A stretch of 64,000 nt of DNA from Neodiprion pinetum (taxonomy: Eukaryota; Arthropoda; Insecta; Hymenoptera; Diprionidae): assembly GCF_021155775.2 (NCBI RefSeq), contig NC_060232.1:30077922-30141921 (forward strand), in the 5' to 3' direction. Positions 51,923 through 64,000 of the stretch are shown here, piece after piece (within the stretch, counting starts at the first letter, position 1; each line of letters starts with the position of its first letter). Both the position numbers and the translations under genes were made by a program. The notes beneath the pieces are model-generated. The model did no database searches, was not told where the DNA came from, and saw only the letters and a list, made by a program, of their open reading frames with translations.

Positions 51923-54900
51923 AAAAACCGGAACCCGAATTTTCGACATTTTTCAGCAGGTGCTTTTTCGCTCGCCATTTCTCTCCTGTTGGTCCTACGC
52001 TCTTTTCGCTACGATTTCTGAGTTCCTGAGGGTCCAATTGTTCAGACGAGGGTCATTTAAATCGAATCTGAGACCAAGAGTTTTTTTCCCCAAAAAATAA
52101 GTAAGGCTAACCCCTTTCCATTTTTGGCGAAAATTTTCGCGATTTTCAAAAGTGCTGGAATTAATCAATTGTGACACTATTCCGACGTAATTTTGCAAGA
52201 GAAATCGATTGGGCGCAGTCCCAATACGATGCGATCAACGCATCAGAAGTAAGGGCCAAAAAACCGGAACCCGAATTTTCGACATTTTTCAGCAGGTCCT
52301 TTTTCGCTCGCCATTTCTCTCCTGTTGGTCCTACGCTCTATTCGCTGCGATTTCTGAGTTCCTGAGGGTCCAATTGGTCAGAAAAGGGTCATTTAAATCG
52401 AATCTAAGACCAAAAGTTTTTTGCCCAAAAAAAAAGTAAGGCTAACCCCTTACCATTTTTGGCGAAAATTTTCGCGATTTTCAAAAGTGCTGGAATAGAT
52501 TAATTGTGGCACCATTCCGACGTAATTTTGCGAGAGAAATCGATTAGGCGCAGTCCCAATACGCTGCGATCAACGCATCAAAAGTAAGGGCCAAAAAACC
52601 GGAACCCGAATTTTCGACATTTTTCAGCAGGTGCTTTTTCGCTCGCCATTTCTCTCCTGTTGGTCCTACGCTCTATTCGCTGCGATTTCTGAGTTCCTGA
52701 GGGTCCAATTGGTCCGATGAGAGTCATTTAAATCGAATCTGAGACCAAAAGTTTTTTGCCCAAAAAAAAAGTAAGGCTAACCCCTTACCATTTTTGGCGA
52801 AAATTTTCGCGATTTTCAAAAGTGCTGGAATAGATTAATTGTGGCACCATTCCGACGTAATTTTGCGAGAGAAATCGATTGGGCGCAGTCCCAATACGCT
52901 GCGATCAACGCATCAAAAGTAAGGGCCAAAAAACCGGAACCCGAATTTTCGACATTTTTCAGCAGGTGCTTTTTCGGTCGCCATTTCTCTCCTGTTGGTC
53001 CTACGCTCTTTTCGCTGCGATTTCTGAGTTCCTGAGGGTCTAATTGGTCAGATGAGGGTCATTTAAATCGAATCTGAGACCAAAAATTTTTTGCCCAAAA
53101 AAAAAGTAAGGCTAACCTCTTTCCATTTTTGGCGAAAATTTTCGCGATTTTCAAAAGTGCTGGAATAGATTAATTGTGGCACTATTCCGACGTAATTTTG
53201 CGAGAGAAATCGATTGGGCGCAGTCCCAATACGCTGCGATCAACGCATCAAAAGTAAGGGCCGAAAAACCGGAACCCGAATCTTCGACATTTTTCAGCAG
53301 GTGCTTTTTCGCTCGCCATTTCTCTCCTGTTGGTCCTACGCTCTTTTCGCTGCGATTTCTAAGTTCCTGAGGGTCTAATTGGTCAGATGAGGGTCATTTA
53401 AATCGAATCTGAGACCAAAAATTTTTTGCCCAAAAAAAAAGTAAGGCTAACCCCTTTCCATTTTTGGCGAAAATTTTCGCGATTTTCAAAAGTGCTGGAA
53501 TAGATCAATTGTGGCACTATTCCGACGTAATTTTGCGAGAGAAATCGATTGGGCGCAGTCCCAATACGCTGCGATCAACGCATCACGAGTTACGGCCAAA
53601 AAACCGGAACCCGAATTTTCGACATTTTTCAGCAGGTGCTTTTTCGCTCGCCATTTCTCTCCTGTTGGTCCTACGCTCTTTTCGCTGCGATTTCTGAGTT
53701 CCTGAGGGTCTAATTGGTCAGATGAGGGTCATTTGAATCGAATCTGAGACCAAAAGTTTTTTGCCCAAAAAAAAAGTAAGGCTAACCCCTTTCCATTTTT
53801 GGCGAAAATTTTCGCGATTTTCAAAAGTGCTGGAATAGATCAATTGTGGCACTATTCCGACGTAATTTTGCGAGAGAAATCGATTGGGCGCAGTCCCAAT
53901 ACGCTGCGATCAACGCATCAAAAGTTACGGCCAAAAAACTAGAACCCGAATTTTCGACATTTTTCAGCAGGTGCTTTTTCGCTCGCCATTTCTCTCCTGT
54001 TGGTCCTACGCTCTTTTCGCTGCGATTTCTGAGTTCCTGAGGGTCCAATTGGTCAGACGAGGGTCATTTAAATCGAATCTGAGACCAAAAGTTTTTTGCC
54101 CAAAAAAAAAATAAGGCTAACCCCTTTCCATTTTTGGCGAAAATTTTCGCGATTTTCAAAAGTGCTGGAATAGATTAATTGTGGCACTATTCCGACGTAA
54201 TTTTGCGGGAGAAATCGATTAGGCGCAGTCCCAATACGCTGCGATCAACGCATCAGAAGTAAGGGCCAAAAAACCGGGACCCGAATTTTCGACAGTTTTC
54301 AGCAGGTGCTTTTTCGCTCGCCATTTCTCTCCTGTTGGTCCTACGCTCTATTTGCTGCAATTTCTGAGTTCCTGAGGGTCCAATTAGTCAGATGAGGGTC
54401 ATTTGAATCGAATCTGAGACCAGAAGTTTTTTGCCCAAAAAAAAAGTAAGGCTAACCCCTTTCCATTTTTGGCGAAAATTTTCGCGATTTTCAAAAGTGC
54501 AGGAATAGATCAATTGTGGCACTATCCCGACGTAATTTTGCGAGAGAATTCGATTAGGCGCAGTCCCAATACGCTGCGATCAACGCATCAAAAGTAAGGG
54601 CCAAAAAACCGGAACCCGAATTTTCGACATTTTTCAGCAGGTGCTTTTTCGCTCGCCATTTCTCTCCTGTTGGTCCTACGCTCTTTTCGCTGCGATTTCT
54701 GAGTTCCTGAGGGTCTAATTGGTCAGATGAGGGTCATTTGAATCGAATCTGAGACCAAAAGTTTTTTGCCCAAAAAAAAAGTAAGGCTAACCCCTTTCCA
54801 TTTTTGGCGAAAATTTTCGCGATTTTCAAAAAAGCTGGAATGGATCAATTGTGGCACTATTCCGACGTAATTTTGCGAGAGAAATCGATTAGGCGCAGTC

Positions 54901-55361
54901 CCAATACGCTGCGATCAACGCATCAAAACTTACGGCCAAAAAACTAGAACCCGAATTTTCGACATTTTTCAGCAGGTGCTTTTTCGCTTGCCATTTCTCT
55001 CCTGTTGGTCCTACGCTCTTTTCGCTGCGATTTCTGAGTTCCTAAGGGTCCGATTGGTCAGACGAGGGTTATTTAAATCGAATCTGAGACCAAAAGTTTT
55101 TTGCCCAGAAAAAAAGTAAGGCTAACCCCTTTCCATTTTTGGCGAAAATTTTCGCGATTTTCAAAAGTGCTGAAATAGATCAATTGTGGCACTATTCCGA
55201 CGTAATTTTGCGAGAGAAATCGATTGGGCGCAGTCCCAATATGCTGCGATCAACGCATCAAAAGTAAGGGCCAAAAAACCGGAACCCGAATTTTCGACAT
55301 TTTTCAGCAGGTGCTTTTTCGCTCGCCATTTCTCTCCTGTTGGTCCTACGCTCTTTTCGCT
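51923..55361. repeat. Higher-order block, copy 2
   Basis: Matches 48572-52010 at an offset of 3,351 bases. The match ends at 55362, where copy 2 has G against A at 52011. Rare shared changes (GAGAGAATTCGATTAGG at about 51189 and 54540, AAAAAAGCTGGAATGG at about 51478 and 54829) show a block duplication and not chance similarity of monomers. Confidence 0.85.
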
Positions 55362-56519
55362 GCGATTTCTGAGTTCCTGAGGGTCTAATTGGTCAGATGA
55401 GGGTCATTTGAATCGAATCTGAGACCAAAAGTTTTTTGCCCAAAAAAAAAGTAAGGCTAACCCCTTTCCATTTTTGGCGAAAATTTTCGCGATTTTCAAA
55501 AGTGCTGGAATGGATCAGTTGTGGCACTATTCCGACGTAATTTTGCGAGAGAAATCGATTAGGCGCAGTCCCAATACGCTGCGATCAACGCATCAAAAGT
55601 TACGGCCAAAAAACTAGAACCCGAATTTTCGACATTTTTCAGCAGGTGCTTTTTCGCTCGCCATTTCTCTCCTGTTGGTCCTACGCTCTTTTCGCTGCGA
55701 TTTCTGAGTTCCTAAGGGTCCAATTGGTCAGACAAGGGTTATTTAAATCTAATCTGAGACCAAAAGTTTTTTGCCCAAAAAAAAAGTAAGGCTAACCCCT
55801 TTCCATTTTTGGCGAAAATTTTCGCGATTTTCAAAAGTGCTGGAATAGATCAATTGTGGCACTATTCCGACGTAATTTTGCGAGAGAAATCGATTGGGCG
55901 CAGTCCCAATACGCTGCGATCAACGCATCAAAAGTTACGGCCAAAAAACTAGAACCCGAATTTTCGACATTTTTCAGCAGGTGCTTTTTCGCTCGCCATT
56001 TCTCTCCTGTTGGTCCTACGCTCTTTTCGCTGCGATTTCTGAGTTCCTGAGGGTCCAATTGGTCAGACGAGGGTCATTTAAATCGAATCTGAGACCAAAA
56101 GTTTTTTGCCCAAAAAAAAAATAAGGCTAACCCCTTTCCATTTTTGGCGAAAATTTTCGCGATTTTCAAAAGTGCTGGAATAGATTAATTGTGGCACTAT
56201 TCCGACGTAATTTTGCGGGAGAAATCGATTAGGCGCAGTCCCAATACGCTGCGATCAACGCATCAGAAGTAAGGGCCAAAAAACCGGGACCCGAATTTTC
56301 GACAGTTTTCAGCAGGTGCTTTTTCGCTCGCCATTTCTCTCCTGTTGGTCCTACGCTCTATTCGCTGCGATTTCTAAGTTCCTGAGGGTCCAATAGGTCA
56401 GAAAAGGGTCATTTAAATCGAATCTGAGACCAAAAGTTTTTTGCCCAAAAAAAAAGTAAGGCTAACCCCTTACCATTTTTGGCGAAAATTTTCGCGATTT
56501 TCAAAAGTGCTGGAATAGA

Positions 56520-58530
56520 TTAATTGTGGCACCATTCCGACGTAATTTTGCGAGAGAAATCGATTAGGCGCAGTCCCAATACGCTGCGATCAACGCATCA
56601 AAAGTTAGGGCCAAAAAACCGGAACCCGAATTTTCGACATTTTTCAGCAGGTGCTTTTTCGCTCGCCATTTCTCTCCTGTTGGTCCTACGCTCTTTTCGC
56701 TGCGATTTCTGAGTTCCTGAGGGTCTAATTGGTCAGATGAGGGTCATTTGAATCGAATCTGAGACCAAAAGTTTTTTGCCCAAAAAAAAAGTAAGGCTAA
56801 CCCCTTACCATTTTTGGCGGAAATTTTCGCGATTTTCAAAAGTGCTGGAATGGATCAATTGTGGCACTATTCCGACGTAATTTTGCGAGAGAAATCGATT
56901 GGGCGCAGTCCCAATACGCTGCGATCAACGCATCAAAAGTTACGGCCAAAAAACTAGAACCCGAATTTTCGACAGTTTTCAGCAGGTGCTTTTTCGCTCG
57001 CCATTTCTCTCCTGTTGGTCCTACGCTCTATTCGCTGCGATTTCTAAGTTCCTGAGGGTCCAATAGGTCAGAAAAGGGTCATTTAAATCGAATCTGAGAC
57101 CAAAAGTTTTTTGCCCAAAAAAAAAGTAAGGCTAACCCCTTACCATTTTTGGCGAAAATTTTCGCGATTTTCAAAAGTGCTGGAATAGATTAATTGTGGC
57201 ACCATTCCGACGTAATTTTGCGAGAGAAATCGATTAGGCGCAGTCCCAATACGCTGCGATCAACGCATCAAAAGTTAGGGCCAAAAAACCGGAACCCGAA
57301 TTTTCGACATTTTTCAGCAGGTGCTTTTTCGCTCGCCATTTCTCTCCTGTTGGTCCTACGCTCTTTTCGCTGCGATTTCTGAGTTCCTGAGGGTCTAATT
57401 GGTCAGATGAGGGTCATTTGAATCGAATCTGAGACCAAAAGTTTTTTGCCCAAAAAAAAAGTAAGGCTAACCCCTTACCATTTTTGGCGGAAATTTTCGC
57501 GATTTTCAAAAGTGCTGGAATGGATCAATTGTGGCACTATTCCGACGTAATTTTGCGAGAGAAATCGATTGGGCGCAGTCCCAATACGCTGCGATTAACG
57601 CATCAAAAGTTACGGCCAAAAAACTAGAACCCGAATTTTCGACATTTTTCAGCAGGTGCTTTTTCGCTCGCCATTTCTCTCTTGTTGGTCCTACGCTCTT
57701 TTCGCTGCGATTTCTGAGTTCCTGAGGGTCCAATTGGTCAGACGCGGGTCATTTAAATCGAATCTGAGACCAAAAGTTTTTTGCCCAAAAAAAAAGTAAG
57801 GCTAACCCCTTTCCATTTTTGGCGAAATTTTTCGCGATTTTCAAAAGTGCTGGAATAGATTAATTGTGGCACTATTCCGACGTAATTCTGCGGGAGAAAT
57901 CGATTAGGCGCAGTCCCAATACGCTGCGATCAACGCATCAAAAGTTAGGGCCAAAAAACCGGAACCCGAATTTTCGACATTTTTCAGCAGGTGCTTTTTC
58001 GCTCGCCATTTCTCTCCTGTTGGTCCTACGCTCTTTTCGCTGCGATTTCTGAGTTCCTGAGGGTCTAATTGGTCAGATGAGGGTCATTTGAATCGAATCT
58101 GAGACCAAAAGTTTTTTGCCCAAAAAAAAAGTAAGGCTAACCCCTTACCATTTTTGGCGGAAATTTTCGCGATTTTCAAAAGTGCTGAAATGGATCAATT
58201 GTGGCACTATTCCGACGTAATTTTGCGAGAGAAATCGATTGGGCGCAGTCCCAATACGCTGCGATCAACGCATCAAAAGTTACGGCCAAAAAACTAGAAC
58301 CCGAATTTTCGACATTTTTCAGCAGGTGCTTTTTCGCTCGCCATTTCTCTCCTGTTGGTCGTACGCTCTATTTGCTGCGATTTCTGAGTTCCTGAGGGTC
58401 CAATTGGTCAGATGAGGGTCATTTGAATCGAATCTGAGACCAAAAGTTTTTTGCCCAAAAAAAAAGTAAGGCTAACCCCTTTCCATTTTTGGCGAAAATT
58501 TTCGCGATTTTCAAAAGCGCTGGAATAGAT
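56520..58530. repeat. Three copies of a 670-bp dimer within the satellite
   Basis: Two monomer sub-types (AAGTTAGGGCC with CCGG, and AAGTTACGGCC with CTAG) alternate with a 670-base period at about 56,520, 57,190 and 57,860. A related run recurs near 59,200 at a 2,680-base (8-monomer) offset. This shows a second, shorter higher-order unit beside the 10-monomer block. Confidence 0.75.
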
Positions 58531-61500
58531 CAATTGTGGCACTATTCCGACGTAATTTTGCGAGAGAAATCGATTGGGCGCAGTCCCAATACGCTGCGAT
58601 CAACGCATCAAAAGTTACGGCCAAAAAACTAGAACCCGAATTTTCGACATTTTTCAGCAGGTGCTTTTTCGCTCGCCATTTCTCTCCTGTTGGTCCTACG
58701 CTCTTTTCGCTGCGATTTCTGAGTTCCTGAGGGTCCAATTGGTCAGACGAGGGTCATTTAAATCGAATCTGAGACCAAAAGTTTTTTGCCCAAAAAAAAA
58801 ATAAGGCTAACCCCTTTCCATTTTTGGCGAAAATTTTCGCGATTTTCAAAAGTGCTGGAATAGATTAATTGTGGCACTATTCCGACGTAATTTTGCGGGA
58901 GAAATCGATTAGGCGCAGTCCCAATACGCTGCGATCAACGCATCAGAAGTAAGGGCCAAAAAACCGGGACCCGAATTTTCGACAGTTCTCAGCAGGTGCT
59001 TTTTCGCTCGCCATTTCTCTCCTGTTGGTCCTACGCTCTATTCGCTGCGATTTCTAAGTTCCTGAGGGTCCAATAGGTCAGAAAAGGGTCATTTAAATCG
59101 AATCTGAGACCAAAAGTTTTTTGCCCAAAAAAAAAGTAAGGCTAACCCCTTACCATTTTTGGCGAAAATTTTCGCGATTTTCAAAAGTGCTGGAATAGAT
59201 TAATTGTGGCACCATTCCGACGTAATTTTGCGAGAGAAATCGATTAGGCGCAGTCCCAATACGCTGCGATCAACGCATCAAAAGTTAGGGCCAAAAAACC
59301 GGAACCCGAATTTTCGACATTTTTCAGCAGGTGCTTTTCCGCTCGCCATTTCTCTCCTGTTGGTCCTACGCTCTTTTCGCTGCGATTTCTGAGTTCCTGA
59401 GGGTCTAATTGGTCAGATGAGGGTCATTTAAATCGAATCTGAGACCAAAAGTTTTTTGCCCAAAAAAAAAGTAAGGCTAACCCCTTACCATTTTTGGCGG
59501 AAATTTTCGCGATTTTCAAAAGTGCTGGAATGGATCAATTGTGGCACTATTCCGACGTAATTTTGCGAGAGAAATCGATTGGGCGCAGTCCCAATACGCT
59601 GCGATCAACGCATCAAAAGTTACGGCCAAAAAACTAGAACCCGAATTTTCGACATTTTTGAGCAGGTGCTTTTTCGCTCGCCATTTCTCTCTTGTTGGTC
59701 CTACGCTCTTTTCGCTGCGATTTCTGAGTTCCTGAGGGTCCAATTGGTCAGACGCGGGTCATTTAAATCGAATCTGAGACCAAAAGTTTTTTGCCCAAAA
59801 AAAAATAAGGCTAACCCCTTTCCATTTTTGGCGAAATTTTTCGCGATTTTCAAAAGTGCTGGAATAGATTAATTGTGGCACTATTCCGACGTAATTTTGC
59901 GGGAGAAATCGATTGGGCGCAGTCCCAATACGCTGCGATCAACGCATCAGAAATAAGGGCCAAAAAACCGGAACCCGAATTTTCGACAGTTTTTAGCAGG
60001 TGCTTTTTCGCTCGCCATTTCTCTCCTGTTGGTCCTACGCTCTATTCGCTGCGATTTCTGAGTTCCTGAGGGTCCAATAGGTCAGAGAAGGGTCATTTAA
60101 ATCGAATCTGAGACCAAAAGTGTTTTGCCCAAAAAAAAGTAAGGCTAACCCCTTACCATTTTTGGCGAAAATTTTCGCGATTTTCAAAAGTGCTGGAATA
60201 GATTAATTGTGGCACCATTCCGACGTAATTTTGCGAGAGGAATCGATTAGGCGCAGTCCCAATACGCTGCGATCAACGCATCAAAAGTAAGGGCCAAAAA
60301 ACCGGAACCCGAATTTTCGACATTTTTCAGCAGGTGCTTTTTCGCTCGCCATTTCTCTCCTGTTGGTCCTACGCTCTATTTGCTGCGATTTCTGAGTTCC
60401 TGAGGGTCCAATTGGTCGAATGAGGGTCATTTGAATCGAATCTGAGACCAAAAGTTTTTTGCCCAAAAAAAAAGTAAGGCTAACCCCTTTCCATTTTTGG
60501 CGAAAATTTTCGCGATTTCCAAAAGTGCTGGAATAGATCAATTGTGGCACTATCCCGACGTAATTTTGCGAGAGGAATCGATTGGGCGCAGTCCCAATAC
60601 GCTGCGATCAACGCATCAAAAGTCACGGCCAAAAAACTAGAACCCGAATTTCCGACATTTTTCAGCAGGAGCTTTTTCGCTCGCCATTTCTCTCCTGTTG
60701 GTCCTACGCTCTATTTGCTGCGATTTCTGAGTTCCTGAGGGTCCAATTGGTCAGATGAGGGTCATTTGAATCGAATCTGAGACCAAAAGTTTTTTGCCCA
60801 ACAAAAAAGTAAGGCTAACCCCTTACCATTTTTGGCGAAAATTTTCGCGATTTTCAAAAGTGCTGGAATAGATTAATTGTGGCACCATTCCGACGTAATT
60901 TTGCGAGAGGAATCGATTAGGCGCAGTCCCAATACGCTGCGATCAACGCATTAAAAGTAAGGGCCAAAAAACCGGAACCCGAATTTTCGACATTTTTCAG
61001 CAGGTGCTTTTTCGCTCGCCATTTCTCTCCTGTTGGTCCTACGCTCTTTTCGCTGCGATTTCTGAGTTCCTGAGGGTCTAATTGGTCAGATGAGGGTCAT
61101 TTGAATCGAATCTGAGACCAAAAGTTTTTTGCCCAAAAAAAAAGTAAGGCTAACCCCTTACCATTTTTGGCGGAAATTTTCGCGATTTTCAAAAGTGCTG
61201 GAATGGATCAATTGTGGCACTATTCCGACGTAATTTTGCGAGAGAAATCGATTGGGCGCAGTCCCAATACGCTGCGATCAACGCATCAAAAGTTACGGCC
61301 AAAAAACTAGAACCCGAATTTTCGACATTTTTCAGCAGGTGCTTTTTCGCTCGCCATTTCTCTCCTGTTGGTCCTACGCTCTATTTGCTGCGATTTCTGA
61401 GTTCCTGAGGGTCCAATTGGTCAGATGAGGGTCATTTGAATCGAATCTGAGACCAAAAGTTTTTTGCCCAAAAAAAAAGTAAGGCTAACCCCTTTCCATT

Positions 61501-64000
61501 TTTGGCGAAAATTTTCGCGATTTTCAAAAGTGCTGGAATAGATCAATTGTGGCACTATTCCGACGTAATTTTGCGAGAGAAATCGATTGGGCGCAGTCCC
61601 AATATGCTGCGATCAACGCATCACAAGTTACGGCCAAAAAACTGGAACCCGAATTTTCGACATTTTTCAGCAGGTGCTTTTTCGCTCGCCATTTCTCTCC
61701 TGTTGGTCCTACGCTCTATTCGCTGCGATTTCTGAGTTCCTGAGGGTCCAATTGGTCCGACGAGGGTCATTTAAATCGCATCTGAGACCAAAAGTTTTTT
61801 GCCCAAAAAAAAAGTAAGGCTAACCCCTTTCCATTTTTGGCGAAAATTTTCGCGATTTTCAAAAGTGCTGGAATAGATTAATTGTGGCACTATTCCGACG
61901 TAATTTTGCGGGAGAAATCGATTAGGCGCAGTCCCAATACGCTGCGATCAACGCATCAGAAGTAAGGGCCAAAAAACCGGGACCCGAATTTTCGACAGTT
62001 TTCAGCAGGTGCTTTTTCGCTCGCCATTTCTCTCCTGTTGGTCCTACGCTCTATTCGCTGCGATTTCTGAGTTCCTGAGGGTCCAATAGGTCAGAAAAGG
62101 GTCATTTAAATCGAATCTGAGACCAAAAGTTTTTTGCCCAAAAAAAAAGTAAGGCTAACCCCTTACCATTTTTGGCGGAAATTTTCGCGATTTTCAAAAG
62201 TGCTGGAATGGATCAATTGTGGCACTATTCCGACGTAATTTTGCGAGAGAAATCGATTGGGCGCAGTCCCAATACGCTGCGATCAACGCATCAAAAGTTA
62301 CGGCCAAAAAACTAGAACCCGAATTTTCGACATTTTTCAGCAGGTGCTTTTTCGCTCGCCATTTCTCTCCTGTTGGTCCTACGCTCTATTTGCTGCAATT
62401 TCTGAGTTCCTGAGGGTCCAATTAGTCAGATGAGGGTCATTTGAATCGAATCTGAGACCAAAAGTTTTTTGCCCAAAAAAAAAGTAAGGCTAACCCCTTT
62501 CCATATTTGGTGAAAATTTTCGCGATTTTCAAAAGTGCTGGAATAGATCAATTGTGGCACTATTCCGACGTAATTTTGCGGGAGAAATCGATTGGGCGCA
62601 GTTCCAATACGCTGCGATCAACGCATCAAAAGTTACGGCCAAAAAACTAGAACCCGAATTTTCGACATTTTTCAGCAGGTGCTTTTTCGCTCGCCATTTC
62701 TCTCCTGTTGGTCCTACGCTCCATTCGCTGCGATTTCTGAGTTCCTGAGGGTCCAATTGGTCAGAAAAGGGTCATTTAAATCGAATCTGAGACCAAAAGT
62801 TTTTTGCCCAAAAAAAAAGTAAGGCTAACCCCTTACCATTTTTGGCGAAAATTTTCGCGATTTTCAAAAGTGCTGGAATAGATTAATTGTGGCACCATTC
62901 CGACGTAATTTTGCGAGAGAATTCGATTAGGCGCAGTCCCAATACGCTGCGATCAACGCATCAAAAGTAAGGGCTAAAAAACCGGAACCCGAATTTTCGA
63001 CATTTTTCAGCAGGTGCTTTTTCGCTCGCCATTTCTCTCCTGTTGGTCCTACGCTCTATTCGCTGCGATTTCTGTGTTCCTGAGGGTCTAATTGGTCAGA
63101 TGAGGGTCATTTGAATCGAATCTGAGACCAAAAGTTTTTTGCCCAAAAAAAAAGTAAGGCTAACCCCTTTCCATTTTTGGCGAAAATTTTCGCGATTTTC
63201 AAAAGTGCTGGAATAGATTAATTGTGGCACTATTCCGACGTAATTTTGCGGGAGAAATCGATTAGGCGCAGTCCCAATACGCTGCGATCAACGCATCAGA
63301 AATAAGGGCCAAAAAACCGGAACCCGAATTTTCGACATTTTTCAGCAGGTGCTTTTTCGCTCGCCATTTCTCTCCTGTTGGTCCTACGCTCTATTCGCTG
63401 CGATTTCTGAGTTCCTGAGGGTCCAATTGGTCAGAAAAGGGTCATTTAAATCGAATCTGAGACCAAAAGTTTTTCGCCCAAAAAAAAAGTAAGGCTAACC
63501 CCTTACCATTTTTGGCGAAAATTTTCGCGATTTTCAAAAGTGCTGGAACAGATTAATTGTGGCACTATCCCGACGTAATTTTGCGAGAGAAATCGATTGG
63601 GCGCAGTCCCAATACGCTGCAATCAACGCATCAAAAGTTACGGCCAAAAAACTAGAACCCGAATTTTCGACATTTTTCAGCAGGTGCTTTTTCGCTCGCC
63701 ATTTCTCTCCTGTTGGTCCTACGCTCTATTCGCTGCGATTTCTGAGTTCCTGAGGGTCCAATTGGTCCGATGAGGGTCATTTGAATCGAATCTGAGACCA
63801 AAATTTTTTTGCCCAAAAAAAAAGTAAGGCTAACCCCTTTCCATTTTTGGCGAAAATTTTCGCGATTTTCAAAAGTGCTGGAATAGATCAATTGTGGCAC
63901 TATCCCGACGTAATTTTGCGAGAGAAATCGATTGGGCGCAGTCCCAATACGCTGCGATCAACGCATCAAAAGTTACGGCCAAAAAACTAGAACCCGAATT

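Larger units (their letters stand above)
48526..64000. repeat. Tandem satellite array, monomer about 335 bp, about 46 copies, continuing past the window
   Basis: From the first recognisable unit (near TCCCAATACGCTGCGATCAA) to the last base, the sequence is head-to-tail copies of a unit of about 335 bp. The landmark AAGTAAGGCTAACCCC recurs every 335 or so bases. Units are highly similar, with sub-types marked by a variable site: AAGTAAGGGCC...CCGG against AAGTTACGGCC...CTAG. Each unit has an A8-9 tract and the palindrome GCGAAAATTTTCGC. Open frames of 62-77 codons recur in several frames because the sequence repeats. Since 335 is not a multiple of 3 they never join, and I treat them as non-coding. 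The left edge is degenerate, and the right edge lies outside the window. Confidence 0.97.

Noticed and set aside
48459..64000. Dozens of repeated 62-97 codon open frames on both strands
   Set aside because: They are the same few frames of one satellite monomer repeated. The 335-base period breaks any continuous frame, there are no splice or promoter signals, and several frames are open at once.
48526..64000. CRISPR-like array
   Set aside because: The units are about 335 bp with no alternation of short repeats and unique spacers, and the genome is eukaryotic.

Overview
This window is animal nuclear DNA, most likely from an insect and possibly a hymenopteran. It has multi-exon genes with GT-AG introns, AT-rich intergenic DNA and an insect-type ionotropic receptor. 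No ribosomal, tRNA, CRISPR or prokaryotic features were found. The order-level guess is weak because it rests on general gene structure and not on a diagnostic sequence. Gene models were built by hand by joining exons at GT/AG sites and checking that every junction keeps the reading frame.

Layout. (1) Minus strand, 449-3935: a complete 9-exon IR75-like ionotropic receptor. (2) Minus strand, 7534-10742: a class 3 (fatty) aldehyde dehydrogenase with a C-terminal membrane anchor, plus distant upstream exons at 14088-14250 and 17844-18726 whose phase fits the ALDH body, so N-terminally extended isoforms are likely. (3) 19397-19761: a short inverted-repeat (MITE-like) element. (4) Minus strand, 21698-27138: a complete 12-exon GK5-like FGGY kinase with an E-box and CRE cluster upstream. 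(5) Minus strand, 28373-30564: RPAP3/spaghetti, a TPR co-chaperone. (6) Plus strand, 31655-32886: a weakly supported three-exon gene of unknown function. (7) Plus strand, 36676-40227: bestrophin. (8) Plus strand, 44306-46430: SMSr/SAMD8, a SAM-domain sphingolipid synthase. (9) About 48.53 kb to the window end: a tandem satellite with a monomer of about 335 bp (roughly 46 copies).

The genes do not form a pathway or operon. They are independent housekeeping and sensory genes: chemosensation, aldehyde oxidation, sugar or polyol phosphorylation, R2TP/HSP90 assembly, anion conductance and ceramide phosphoethanolamine synthesis.

The most unusual part is the satellite. A 10-monomer block is repeated with a 3,351-bp offset, and I saw no difference between the copies over about 3.4 kb at the sites compared. 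Other stretches are organised as 670-bp dimers. Each monomer carries a 14-bp palindrome and an A-tract. I found no clear candidate for a new enzymatic or defence system. The best leads are the satellite higher-order structure, the ALDH alternative N-termini and the unassigned three-exon gene.
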